Assembly: GCA_946122785.1 (NCBI GenBank) | Contig: CAMGYJ010000008.1 | Span: 53,454,963-53,518,962, forward strand | Length of the DNA: 64,000 bases | From: Linum tenue | Lineage: Eukaryota; Streptophyta; Magnoliopsida; Malpighiales; Linaceae | Reading direction: 5' to 3' | Shown: in pieces, positions 20,809 through 30,922 of the stretch | How the letters are laid out: each line of letters opens with the position of its first letter | Position numbering within the stretch: the stretch's first letter is position 1 | Notes under the pieces: model-generated | Database searches by the model: none | Told to the model about the DNA's origin: nothing | The model's input: only the letters and a program-made list of their open reading frames with translations | Made by a program: the position numbers and the translations under genes

Positions 20809-22190
20809 TGATGACTCAGTATTTGCACATGTTTTCCCCTTTGTTTCTTGATTGTTTGAACTTGAATTATCATGTCTTTGGCCTATTTTACGCTAGGTTG
20901 TGTTCCTTTGTCACATTTCAGGTCCTAGCACATAAAGTGAAGCATAGGCGCAAGTTTCAAGTCAATCAGAGATCAATTGACGATTCGGGAGAAGAAACTC
21001 GGGTATGACCTGAAGAAGAATGGATTTATACCTCAATTTACGGACAAATATTCATGCAAGCTTGTCATGAAAAGAAAGAGGACGAGACTACGAGCGTCTG
21101 GGATCAAACGGTGTCGGATTCGGAGTCCGGAAGAGGGAGAAACGAAGCATTAAACAGAGGCTGAGCAAGCCACACGGGCACAACCCACACAGCCGTGTGA
21201 CCTGGCCATGTGGCCGTGTGGAAATCACCGAGCCTTCACACGCGCAGCTGGGAAAGCCACACGGCTGTGTGGCCTGGCCGTGTGAGTCGGGAATTGCTGG
21301 TTAAAACCCGATTTTCAGCAAAAGGAAAGGGGGAGAGCTGGGTTTTGGATCCCAAACACCCAAGGGACGAACCCTAGAGAGAGAGCGACTTGGGAACATT
21401 CTTGGAGCTATTTTGGAGGATTTCTTCGCCATTGGAACTCGGGAATCAAGCTTGGAGATGGAGATTGAAGATCTAGATCAGATTTCTGCAGTCTCTCTCT
21501 TCTCTATGGAGTAACTTCCCTTCACTTAGGTTTTGAGGAACCCTAGTTCCATGTGTTAGGATCTTTCTTGTATGAAGTTTTGGATGCTATATTGTTTGAT
21601 TATAATCGATTGAGGCATGATTTATTGAGTCAATAGAATCTTGATCAAATTCTCTTGATTTCTGCTTTAACCTATGATAGATAGAATCTGATTAGGTTAA
21701 AAGGGCTTCCTTGATTGATAGTGGTGAATTGGTTGTGCGAGAGTCAATCAATTCACTGCTTTGTACTGGAATTCATTCCAGTAGTGGAGATCTGTGTGAA
21801 TCGCCTTAGCAGTCTATCCCGGTGAAGGCTAGTCGCCTGCCGGGTATTCTGTTTGAGAGGGCTTGGTCAGCTTAAGAGATTCCAAGCTAATTTAGGATCT
21901 TCCGCAGTTTAATCCACAGTAGATCAACCAAAGGTACTTGCAACTTGGACCTAATTGAGGAGCTAGGGGGAATCATACCTAAGTGAGTTCCCAACTTGTA
22001 ATTAGTAGAGTAGGTAGTAGAGTAGTTTATCAATCAATCCTTAATCTAGTTTGCTAGATAATGAACTGAAGCTGAGTAATAGTAACTCTAGAGACCCGTG
22101 GATTCGATATTTATTACTTGTGCCACTATACTGCAGGCCCTTTCATTGGTTACACTTGGCCATTGTTAGGTGTTGTGTTTTAGCGTGTCA
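20809..22190 (+). repeat. 5' LTR of element A
   Basis: 1382 bp, TGATGACTCAG ... AGCGTGTCA. It contains a cluster of palindromic words (cacacggccgtgtg variants) at 21171-21289 and matches the 3' LTR over its full length with few substitutions and one agag expansion. Confidence 0.93.
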
Positions 22191-22196
22191 AGTTTT

Positions 22197-22213
22197 TGGC
22201 GCCGTTGCCGGGG
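22197..22213 (+). other. Primer binding site of element A (tRNA-Asp)
   Basis: tggcgccgttgccgggg is the exact complement of the 3' 17 bases of plant tRNA-Asp including CCA. It begins seven bases after the LTR end. Confidence 0.92.
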
Positions 22214-22318
22214 AACTTTCTAGATTATTAGGAAAGGCAGAAGTTTGTTACTTTAGCGTTTTTTCCACCCTTGCTTTTCACTTGGGTGTTTTTTATTTTG
22301 TTGGTGCAGATCTGAATC

Positions 22319-23533
22319 ATGGATCCTAATGGCTTCTCCAACCATTGGGGGTATCCACCACCATCCGAGTGGTATTACCCCGAGACTCCCTGGAGTAACC
22401 AAGGAGGAGAAGACTATGGAGTCGGGTTTCAGTACCAACCCCCCTACTACGAAGAACAATCAGACCCCTGGGTATTTCAAGAACAATCTCCTTATCAAGA
22501 AGAATTCCTACCACAACAAGAAGGACCATCAGATCTTGGGTTCGCCACAGCCTTCACGGACGATCCGGCAGAGCCATGCTACACTCCACAGCCAGATCCA
22601 AACTATCACTTGAGGCTTCTCGTGGAGAAGATTGCTCGAGTACCTGAGAGATCCTTTCCCGAGATGGATTCTCATATCCAGGCCATTGCCCAAACTGACT
22701 TCTCATTTCCCCGTGAAACAGAGGATACCCTTCGGATCATAAAGGAGCACATAGAGGTCATTGAGAAAGCCTGTTCACAGTTTTCTCAAGACAACCTTTA
22801 TGCTGCCATACAAGTAGAGGTGGAGGAAGAAGAAGGCAATCATGAGGATGTTGAAGAGCATACAGAAGTTGTCAAGGAAAGCTCCCATGATAATCATGAT
22901 CAAGTGTATCCTCTGGTGGTAGATCACAACTTTCCCCATTTCCGCTCTGACATGCTCGGCCCGAGCGAGGAGATGCAAGCTGAACTTATTGAGAACCTTG
23001 CATGGCGACTTGCTCTCCAATCAGCTATGGAAGAAGAAGAGAGAGAAAGGGTGCGGAAAGAAGTTGTGGAGGATAAGGAAGAAAGCAAAGAAGAGGCAGT
23101 TCTTGATCTTTTCCGAGGAGCGAGACCAGATTTTGAATAAGGAAGGGGGGTTGAAGAAGCGAGTGGTGTCCAGGCTAAGGATGAAGTTGAGGTGGAAGAG
23201 GCTTGCACCAGCCCTATAATACAAGTAATATCCCCACCAAACTTCGAGGAACTGCTTAGAAAGGACCCATTTGCAGTGTCTCTTTGCCAGACCAAAGCCA
23301 CATCAACATCGGTCCCTCTTGGTGGACGCAATGGTGGCCAATCGATGCTGTCATATCTGGTTTGGGGCAATGGGACGAGAGAAGAGAAGAAGAGATCTCG
23401 AGGATGGAGACTTCATCTGCATCAAGTGCACGAGCTTCCATCACCAGTCATACCACATGCTCGTAACTTGCGACTCCACCTCATTGACGAGAACCTCAAC
23501 TTCAAAGAGGTTCCAGCATGGACCGAAACTTAG
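22319..23533 (+). pseudogene. Gag-like protein of element A, one in-frame stop
   Basis: The frame opens at ATG 22319, about 0.1 kb after the primer site, and runs 273 codons to TAA at 23138-23140. Beyond it the same frame stays open to TAG at 23531-23533, for 404 codons in all. At the stop the related element B has a GAA codon, so the TAA looks like a single nonsense change. The product is rich in Pro, Tyr and Gln at the start (MDPNGFSNHWGYPPPSEWYY), has a middle segment with LLVEKIARVPERSFPEMDSH, and a strongly acidic coiled stretch (EEEERERVRKEVVEDKEESK) before the stop. The C-terminal part includes LRLHLIDENLNFKEVPAW. I recognise no zinc knuckle or protease. Its position suggests a Gag substitute, but its function is not shown by the sequence. 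Confidence 0.6.
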
Positions 23534-23563
23534 GAGCCATCGTCCGGCTCACGACGTGAAAGA

Positions 23564-23587
23564 GCGCTTGTTGGGAGGCAACCCAAC
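23564..23587 (+). other. Conserved post-gag hairpin block of element A
   Basis: Thirty bases after the gag-like stop comes gcgctt, then GTTGGG (23570-23575), loop AGGCAA, then CCCAAC (23582-23587): a perfect 6-bp stem. The block recurs in B, C and D. Confidence 0.8.
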
Positions 23588-23790
23588 CAGTCGGTTTGCA
23601 TTTCTTTCTCTATTTCTCCTCGGTTGAGTCAGTTTTGTTATTTGACTTTAGAGTCAATAACTCAACCTTTGTGAGATTTTGTGTGGTGTTTGTGTTCTGA
23701 TTACTCTCTCTTCCTGGAATGCACCGCCTGCCCCGTCCATCATATTCACCCTTGATCTGGTAACTTCGTTCTACCCTCCTTATCTTTCCT

Positions 23791-23826
23791 CCATTGAGGA
23801 CAATGTCGTGCTTAAGTGTGGGGGGA
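23791..23826 (+). other. CATTGAGG / polypurine block of element A
   Basis: Reads ccattgaggacaatgtcg, then tgcttaagtgtgggggga. It lies 1.08 kb before the 3' LTR, and its last 13 bases are nearly repeated at the true polypurine tract (24889-24904). Confidence 0.75.
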
Positions 23827-24904
23827 TGTTCGATTATGTATGCGGGTGAATGTTTGGCTGTTTGTGTGCTTGGAGCCTAGTCCACTGTCCAAATTTTTAA
23901 ATTAGAGGGCTCCAAGTACGTGTTTCCTTGCAAATTGTCTGCTCAGTATGCTTTGAATTGACAGTCTCTATAGTAATGTGCAACCTAGGGAGGTAGTGTA
24001 GCACTATGGAGGATGTTGAAGTATAAGATTTTTCCTATCTGGCTCTCTGCTGTGCCAGTTGATTTTGTGAATTAGTGGAGCTAAGACCATTGAATTCATG
24101 TGGTAATGTGGACTCTGTTTGGATTGGGTTATGGACTAGTGTATCGAACAGGGTGCTCATGTGGAAAATGAAAAGCAGTTGGTCCTCCATGTCGAAATCA
24201 TTAAAATCTTAAACATGGGGTAAGCCCAACGTGTGTGGCACCGTTCATTGCACAAAATCGAGTTTTGGAAGAGATTTTAGTGATCCTTAGTGGGGTACTC
24301 CTACAAGGTGAAGCTAAGCTATCTCTAGTACAAGTAAAACTTCCACCTGTTGAGCGGTTTGCCTACTTGAGGATGTGTTTTTAAGGGCATGGATAGAGCT
24401 TCCGAACCCCCTTAATTTCATTGACCCTCCACACGAGTTGAGGAAAAGGAGTTAAAAGAAGTACTCTGGCGAGCGCCAGATGTACAGAAATTGCTCTTGC
24501 TCGACTAATAAGGGTCGACCGTGCAAAAGACTGCAGTTGGAACCCCACCAAATGAAATAAAAAAAATGTAAATGAAAGTGAGAAAAAGGGGTTCCGACGG
24601 TGAAATAAAGTGAAAGAGCACCCCGGTAGAACGAGTCCTTGGTTGTGAATGGTGTGAGTCCCTTTATCCATGAACTGGCTGTCTTACTTCTACTTTTTCT
24701 CATGATCCTGGCTTGAGTCTAGTACTCGCATTGAGAGAGATAGGGAATGTCTTAGAAGACCAGTTGACCTCGTAAGCTGCTATATGATCTAGGAAATCCT
24801 CTACCGACGATCGGGGTTTTATGTTGCTATAGATCTCTGGAGAGCTGCATTGGTTTGAGTTAGGTTTTCTTGGGGACAAGCAAACAGTTAAGTGTGGGGG
24901 GATT
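23827..24904 (+). other. 3' untranslated region and polypurine tract of element A
   Basis: No coding potential was found. It is homologous to bases 1-894 (element 0) and to 30025-30922 (element B). It ends with cttggggacaagcaaacagt and taagtgtggggggattt directly at the 3' LTR. Confidence 0.75.
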
Positions 24905-26290
24905 TGATGACTCGGTATTTGCACATGTTTTCCCCTTTGTTTCTTGATTGTTTGAACTTGAATTATCTTGTCTTTGGCCTATTTTACGCTAGGTTGTGTT
25001 CCTTTGTCATATTTCAGGTCCTAGCACATAAAGTGAAGCATAGGCGCAAGTTTCAAGTCAATCAGAGATCAATTGACGATCCGGGAGAAGAAACTCGGGT
25101 ATGACCTGAAGAAGAATGGATTTATACCTCAATTTATGGACAAAGATTCATGCAAGCTTGTCATGAAAAGAAAGAGGACGAGACTACGAGCGTCTGGGAT
25201 CAAACGGCGACTGATTCGGAGTCCAGACGAGGGAGAAACGAAGCATTAAACAGAGGCTGAGCAAGCCACACGGGCACAACCCACACGGCCGTGTGACCTG
25301 GCCATGTGGCCATGTGGAAATCACCGAGCCTTCACACGGGCAGATGGGAAAGCCACACGGCCGTGTGGCCTGGCCGTGTGAGTCGGGAATTGCTGGTTAA
25401 AACCCGATTTTCAGCAAAAGGAAAGGGGGAGAGCTGGGTTTTGGATCCCAAACACCCAAGGGACGAACCTTAGAGAGAGAGAGAGCAACTTGTGAACATT
25501 CTTGGAGCTATTTTGGAGGATTTCTTCGCCATTGGAGCTCAGGAATCAAGCTTGGAGATGGAGATTGAAGATCTAGATCAGATTTATGCAGTCTCTCTCT
25601 TCTCTATGGAGTAACTTCCCTTCACTTAGGTTTTGAGGAACCCTAGTTCCATGTGTTAGGATCTTTCTTGTATGAAGTTTTGGATGTTATATTTTTTGAT
25701 TATAATCGATTGAGGCATGATTTATTGAGTAAATTGAATCTTGATCAAATTCTCTTGATTTCTGCTTTAACCTATGATAGATAGAATCTGATTAGGTTAA
25801 GAGAGCTTCCTTGATTGATAGTGGTGAATTGGTTGTGCGAGAGTCAATCAATTCACTGCTTTGTACTGGAATTCATTCCAGTAGTGGAGATATGTGTGAA
25901 TCGCCTTAGCAGTCTATCCCGGTGAAGGCTAGTCGCCTGCCGGGTATTGTGTCTGAGAGGGCTTGGTCAGCTTAAGAGATTCCAAGCTAATTTAGGATCT
26001 TCCGCAGTTTAATCCACAGTAGATCAACCAAAGGTACTTGCAACTTGGACCTAATTGAGGAGCTAGGGGGAATCATACCTAAGTGAGTTCCCAACTTGTA
26101 ATTAGTAGAGTATGTAGTAGAGTAGTTTATCAATCAATCCTTAATCTAGTTTGCTAGATAATGAACTGAAGCTAAGTAATAGTAACTCTAGAGACCCGTG
26201 GATTCGATATTTATTACTTGTGTCACTATACTGCAGTCCCTTTCATTGGTTGCACTTGGCCATTGTTAGGTGTTGTGTTTTAGCGTGTCA
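24905..26290 (+). repeat. 3' LTR of element A
   Basis: 1386 bp, TGATGACTCGG ... AGCGTGTCA, followed by the target duplication CATAG. The palindromic word cluster is at 25264-25381. Confidence 0.93.
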
Positions 26291-26295
26291 CATAG

Positions 26296-26692
26296 CGAGG
26301 GGCGTTCCATCCCCAGGCCACTCCCACTCCTTGTGGGGCAATTAATTTTAGGGTTTGATGACAGGTGGACGCCACCCCATTGAATAGGGCCAAGAGGGGT
26401 CTATCCAGAATTGCATTGTATGGGGAGGGGCAGAATACAATCACAAAGTCTTTGGCATGAGTGACCCTCTACTCCTCCTCTCCTGTGGTTAACGGCAAGT
26501 GCACACGACCAATCACCCGCGCAAGAGCATTGGGAAACACAATCAGAACCGAATTCGATGGCTGTATCAAATCTGGCAACAACTACATCCATGTCATTGT
26601 GTCTTTGAACAACACGTCCATAGAGCTCCCAGTGTTGACGAACATCCTCTTTACCTTGCATCCCGCAACCACTCCTTGTATCTCCATCGCAT
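26296..26692 (-). pseudogene. Tat-type aspartic protease remnant, catalytic Asp changed to Asn
   Basis: From 26692 the minus strand encodes MEIQGVVAGCKVKRMFVNTG, then SSMDVLFKD, and later FVIVFCPSPYNAILDRPLLA, LFNGVASTCHQTLKL. This is the Tat/Ogre protease pattern (V.RV.VDTGSS.DILF ... F.VVD.PSPYNAILGRP.L......VAST.H...KF). The catalytic DTGSS reads NTGSS (codon at 26634-26636) and ILGRP reads ILDRP. One in-frame stop lies after MTWM. It would have processed the polyprotein. It sits between element B on its right and element A on its left. Confidence 0.75.
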
Positions 26693-28066
26693 TGATGACT
26701 ACATACTTACACATGTTTACACCCTCATTTGTTTATCAATTTGGCTTTGATTAGTGTTCTCTTTGGCCTATTTTATGCTAGGTTGTGTTATTTTGTCATA
26801 CTTCAAGTCCTAGCACGTAAAGTGAACATATGCGCAAGTTTCAAGTAAATCGGAGATGAATTGGCGATTCGGGAGAAGAAAATCGAACATGACCTGAAGA
26901 ATAATGGATTTATACCTCATTTAATGGAAAAGTAGTCATGTAAGCTTGACATGAAAAGAAAGAGGATGAGACTAAGAGCATTTGGGATCAAGCAGCGACT
27001 GACTCGGAGTCTGGACGATGGAGAAACAAAGCATCGAAGACAGTGGAACAAGAGCTGAGGAAGGAACACGGGCAGACTGCTGAAGGGATGCAAAACACGG
27101 GCGAGATTAAACATAGGCAGGACTAAACACGAAATGTTCACGATAGTGTTTCTGCCCCTGCTCAGGTATAAGTCTGCTTTCTGCGATTTTAGAGAGGGGC
27201 AGCTGGGTTTTGGTTCCCAAACACCCAAGGGACGAACCTTAGAGAGAGAGCGACTTGGCAACATTCTAGGAACTATTTTGGAGGATTTATTTGCCGTTGG
27301 ATCTTGGGAATCAAGCTTGGAGATGGAGATTGAAGATCTAGATCGGATTCTGCATTCTCTCTTTCTCTATGGAGTTACTTTCCTTCACTTAGGTTTTGGG
27401 GAACCCTAGTTCCATGTGTTAGGATCTTTCTTGTATGAAATTTTGGATGCTATTCTTATTGGCTTTAATCTATTGAGGCATGATTTGTTGAGTCAATTGA
27501 ATCCTAATCATATTCTCTTGATTTTTGCTTTAACCTATGATAGATAGAATTTGATTAGGTTAAGTGAGCTTCCTTGATTGATAGTAGTGAATTGATTGTG
27601 CGAGAGTCAATCAATTCATTGCTTTGTACTGGAATTCGTTCCAAGTAGTGGGGATCTGCGTGAATCGCCTTAGTAGTTTATCCCGGTGAAGGCTAGTCGC
27701 CTACCGGGTATTCTCTCTAAAAGGGTTTGGTCAGCTAATGAGATTCCAAGCTATTTTCGGATCTTCCGCAGTCTAATCAGTAGTAAAATGACCAAAGGAA
27801 ACTACAACTTGGACCTAATTGAAGAGCTAGGTGGAATCATATCTAAGTGAGTTCCCAACCTGTAATTAGTAGTTTAACCTTAGTTTAGTTAGTAGAGTAG
27901 TTTAGTATATCAATATTTAATCTGGTTTGCTAGATAATGAACTGAAGCTGAGTAATAGTAACTCTAGAGATTCGTGGATTCGATATGTATTACTTGTGCC
28001 ACTATATTGTAGTCCCTTTCTTTTGTTACATTTGGCCATTGTTAGGAGTCGTGTTTTAGCGCGTTA
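26693..28066 (+). repeat. 5' LTR of element B
   Basis: Starts TGATGACTACATAC and ends GCGCGTTA (the final CA has decayed to TA). It is homologous to the A-family LTRs and to 30923-32299. The palindrome cluster in this copy is eroded (aacacgggc words near 27060-27140). Confidence 0.88.
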
Positions 28067-28072
28067 AGATTT

Positions 28073-28089
28073 TGGCGTCGTTGTCGGGG
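28073..28089 (+). other. Primer binding site of element B (tRNA-Asp, two changes)
   Basis: tggcgtcgttgtcgggg matches the tRNA-Asp complement at 15 of 17 bases; both differences are C to T. Confidence 0.8.
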
Positions 28090-29203
28090 ACTTTCTAGAT
28101 TATTAGGAAAGGCATAAGTTTGTTACTTTAGCTTTTCTTTCTTTGATTTTCCTTTTCCACCCTTGTTTTCACTTGGATGGTTTTGTTTTTGTTGGTGCAT
28201 ATTTGAATCATGGATCCTCATGGCTTCTCCAACCCCTGGGGGTATCCACCATCACCCGAGTGGTATCACCCTGAGACTTCCTGGAGCAATCAACGAGGAG
28301 AAAACTATGGATTCGGGTTCCCGAACCAAACCCCCTACTACGGAGAACAACCAGACCCTTAGGAACCTCAATAACAACCAGACCCTTGAGGAGCATACAT
28401 AAGTTGTCACGGAGAGCTGACATGATAATCATGATCAGGAATGTCCGCTGGTGGTAGATCACACCTTGCCCCATTTATGCTATGACATGCTGGGCCCTAG
28501 CGAGGAGATGCAAGATGATCTCATGAAAGAAATTGCCGGAGACTTTCTAGATTATTAGGAAATGCATAAGTTCGTTTAAGTTTGTTACTTTAGCTTTTTT
28601 TTTTCCTTTTCCACCTTTGCTTTTCACTTGGGTGGTCTTGTTTTTGTTGGTGCATATTTGAATCATGGATCCTCATGGCTTCTCCAACCCCTGGGGGTAT
28701 CCACCACCACCCGAGTGGTATCACCCTGAGACTTCCTGGAGCAATCAACGAGGAGAAAACTATGGATTCAGGTTCCCAAACCAAACCCCCTACTACGGAG
28801 AACAACCAGACCCTTGCAATGTAGTCAAAAGCGAGTTTCTACATAGAAACGTTTTGGTGATCTAGAAGCGTAAAATCGTAAGTTGTTAAGTTTTAAAGCG
28901 GAGTTTTTAACTATATAAGTTATAAAAATTATGATTTTATGTTGAAGCGTTTTAGTGATCTAGAAACGTAAAATCGTAAGTTTTTAAGTTTTAAAGCGCG
29001 ATTTAAACTACATTGGACCCTTGGGAACCTCAAGAACAACCAGTCCCTTGAGGAGCATACATAAGTTGTCACGGAGAGCTCCCATGATAATCATGATCAG
29101 GAATGTCAGCTGGTGGTAGATCAAACCTTGTCCCATTTATGCTATGACATGCTGGGCCCTAGCGAGGAGATGCAAAATGATCTCATGAAAGAAATTGCTT
29201 GGT
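28087..29203 (+). repeat. Tandem duplication of leader and gag start in element B, 454-bp unit
   Basis: Unit 1 is 28087-about 28540 and unit 2 about 28541-29203. Both begin gactttctagattattagg, contain ATGGATCCTCATGGCTTCTC (28210 and 28665) and end with gatctcatgaaagaaattgc. Unit 2 is longer by 207 bp, exactly the MITE plus its 8-bp target duplication, so the duplication came before or with the MITE insertion. Confidence 0.85.
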
Positions 29204-29722
29204 GACTTGCTGTCCAATACTTGCTAGAAGAAGAAGAGCAAGAAAGGATGAGGAAAGAAGTTGTAGAGGAAGACGAAAGTGAATTAGAGGAAGTTCTTGA
29301 TCTTTTCCAAGGGGAGGAATCAAATTCTGAGGAAGGAAGGGGGGTTGAAGAAGCAATGGGCGTGCAGGCTGAGGCGGAGTTGATGTGGAAGAGGCTTGCA
29401 CCGACCATGAGTTACATGTGATATCACCACCAAACATCGAGGAACTGCTTGGCAGGGACCCATTTATCGTGTCTCTTTTCCAGACCAAGGCCACACTAAC
29501 ATCCATCCCTCTTGGTGGATGGGATGGTGTTCAATAGATATTTTCCTAGATAGTTTGGGGCAATGAGACAAGAGAAGAAGAGGTCTCGAGGGTGGAGACT
29601 TCATCTTACTCAAGTACATGAGCCTACCCCACTTTATGTTCCACATGCTCATAACTTGAGAATCCACCTCATCGACGAGAACCTCAACTTCAAAGAGATT
29701 TTGGGGTGGACCGAAGCTGAGG
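28210..29722 (+). pseudogene. Gag-like pseudogene of element B
   Basis: Two copies of the N-terminus (MDPHGFSNPWGYPP..EWYHPE at 28210 and 28665) are each cut short by stops. The second is interrupted by the MITE at 28817. The acidic C-terminal half is at 29221-29421 (LEEEEQERMRKEVVEEDESE, then LEEVLDLFQGEESNSEEGRG), and the final part at 29563-29722 contains HNLRIHLIDENLNFKEI. It is homologous throughout to the element A frame at 22319-23533, and the GAA codon at the position of A's stop is intact here. It is not translatable as one protein. Confidence 0.7.
28817..29015. mobile_element. 199-bp MITE with 8-bp target duplication
   Basis: The ends are inverted: CAATGTAGT ... ACTACATTG, with weaker pairing further in. 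It is flanked by a perfect duplication GACCCTTG (28809-28816 and 29016-29023), as left by hAT (or Mutator-like) transposases. Inside, an approximately 75-bp segment occurs twice (tgatctagaagcgtaaaatc, gtaagttNttaagttttaaagcg). There is no coding capacity. Confidence 0.88.
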
Positions 29723-29752
29723 AGCCACCGTCCAGCTCACGAGATAAAATAA

Positions 29753-29776
29753 GCGCTTGTTGGGAGGAAACCCAAC
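29753..29776 (+). other. Conserved post-gag hairpin block of element B
   Basis: gcgctt, then GTTGGG-AGGAAA-CCCAAC. The stem is identical to A; only the loop differs (AGGAAA for AGGCAA). Confidence 0.78.
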
Positions 29777-29980
29777 CTAACGATTTGAATTTCTTTCCCT
29801 ATTTCTCTTCGGTTGAGTCATTTTTGTTCTTTGATTTTAGAGATAATAACTCAACCTTTGTGAAAATTTGTGTGGTGTTTGTATTCTGACTACTATCTCC
29901 TCCTGGAATGCATCGCCTGCCCTGTCCACCATCATTTACACTTGATCTAGTAACTTCATTCTACCCTTCTCATCTTTCCA

Positions 29981-30024
29981 CCATTGAGGACAATGTCGTG
30001 CTTAAGTGTTGGGGGGGGGGGGGG
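29981..30024 (+). other. CATTGAGG / polypurine block of element B with G14 run
   Basis: Reads ccattgaggacaatgtcg, then tgcttaagtgtt followed by 14 G residues (30011-30024). Other copies have five to seven G. Confidence 0.75.
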
Positions 30025-30922
30025 CTGTTCCATTGTGTTTGGGTGTGAATGTTGCATTGTCTTTGTGTACTTGGAGCCTAGTCCACTATCCAAATCTTCG
30101 ACTTGAGGTCTCCAAGTACGTGTTCCCTGCAATTGCCCACTCAGTATGCTTTGAATTGACAGTCTCCTTTATTCTTCATATTGTATTGGTTGATTGTGTG
30201 AATTAGTGATCTTAGGATACTTGAATCGTGTGGTATCGATGACTCTCTCCCCCATGGACTCCTGTATCATGTTTTGAAAAAGGTGCTCTAAATTGTGCTT
30301 TTAAAATAATGTCTCCCGTGTGGAAATCGGTGAAAGTGTGTAAGGGGAGACGGGAATCTGTTCCCAACTTCCACCTACTACCTCCAGCCCCTTTACACCT
30401 CTTTTCCCCGAACGAGGCTTCAGACATATGCTCCGGACATGATCGGTAAGAGCTCCTCCCGATATGGCCGGTAAGAGCTGGGCTCCCTCAAAACCTTTGC
30501 TAGGTGGGAGCCCGATTTCTGGAAATAACATGTTGAACCCTTACAAAATGAAAAAAAAGAGAAAAAAAGAAACAAAAAAATGAAAAAAAAAACAGAAGAA
30601 AGGGGTTCCAAACATCTTCAATGGAAAAAATAGAGCACCTAAAAAAAGTGAGTTCATGATCTTTCTGTTTTTTAGAGTCTCTTTGTCCACGAATCACTTG
30701 TCCTCCGATCACTACTTGGCATGATGCCGACTAAGGACTAGAGTTCTCGCTGAACAAGCTAGGAGGTGTCTTGTGCGTTGGTTGACCTCATAAGCTGCTA
30801 AATCATTTAGAACATCCTCTACCGACGATCGGGGTTGCGCGTTGCTGTAGAGGTTTGGAGATTTGCATTGGTTTGAATCATGTTTGCTTGGGGACAAGTA
30901 AACGGTTAAGTGTGGGGGAATT
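30025..30922 (+). other. 3' untranslated region and polypurine tract of element B
   Basis: Homologous to 23827-24904. A purine-rich stretch (gaaaaaaaagagaaaaaaag) lies at 30545-30600. It ends gcttggggacaagtaaacgg, ttaagtgtgggggaattt at the 3' LTR. No gene. Confidence 0.72.

Larger units (their letters stand above)
20809..26290 (+). mobile_element. Complete non-autonomous Athila-type element A
   Basis: It is 5482 bp with both LTRs (20809-22190 and 24905-26290), a perfect target duplication CATAG (20804-20808 and 26291-26295), a perfect tRNA-Asp primer site, one gag-like frame broken by a single stop, the hairpin block, the CATTGAGG block, 1.1 kb of untranslated DNA and a polypurine tract. No protease, RT or integrase is present. 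The LTRs differ at roughly 2 percent by eye, so this is one of the younger insertions here. It lies in a Tat-type pol gene. Confidence 0.92.

Noticed and set aside
21171..21289. Palindromic repeat cluster as a CRISPR-like array
   Set aside because: Irregular spacing, no unique spacers of uniform length, located in plant LTRs.
22197..22213. tRNA-Asp-like sequence as a tRNA gene
   Set aside because: Only the 17-base complement of the tRNA 3' end at an LTR border, i.e. a primer binding site.
22253..23370. Several minus and alternate-frame ORFs over the element A gag-like gene
   Set aside because: Shadows of the 22319-23533 frame; Ser/Leu-rich without domains.
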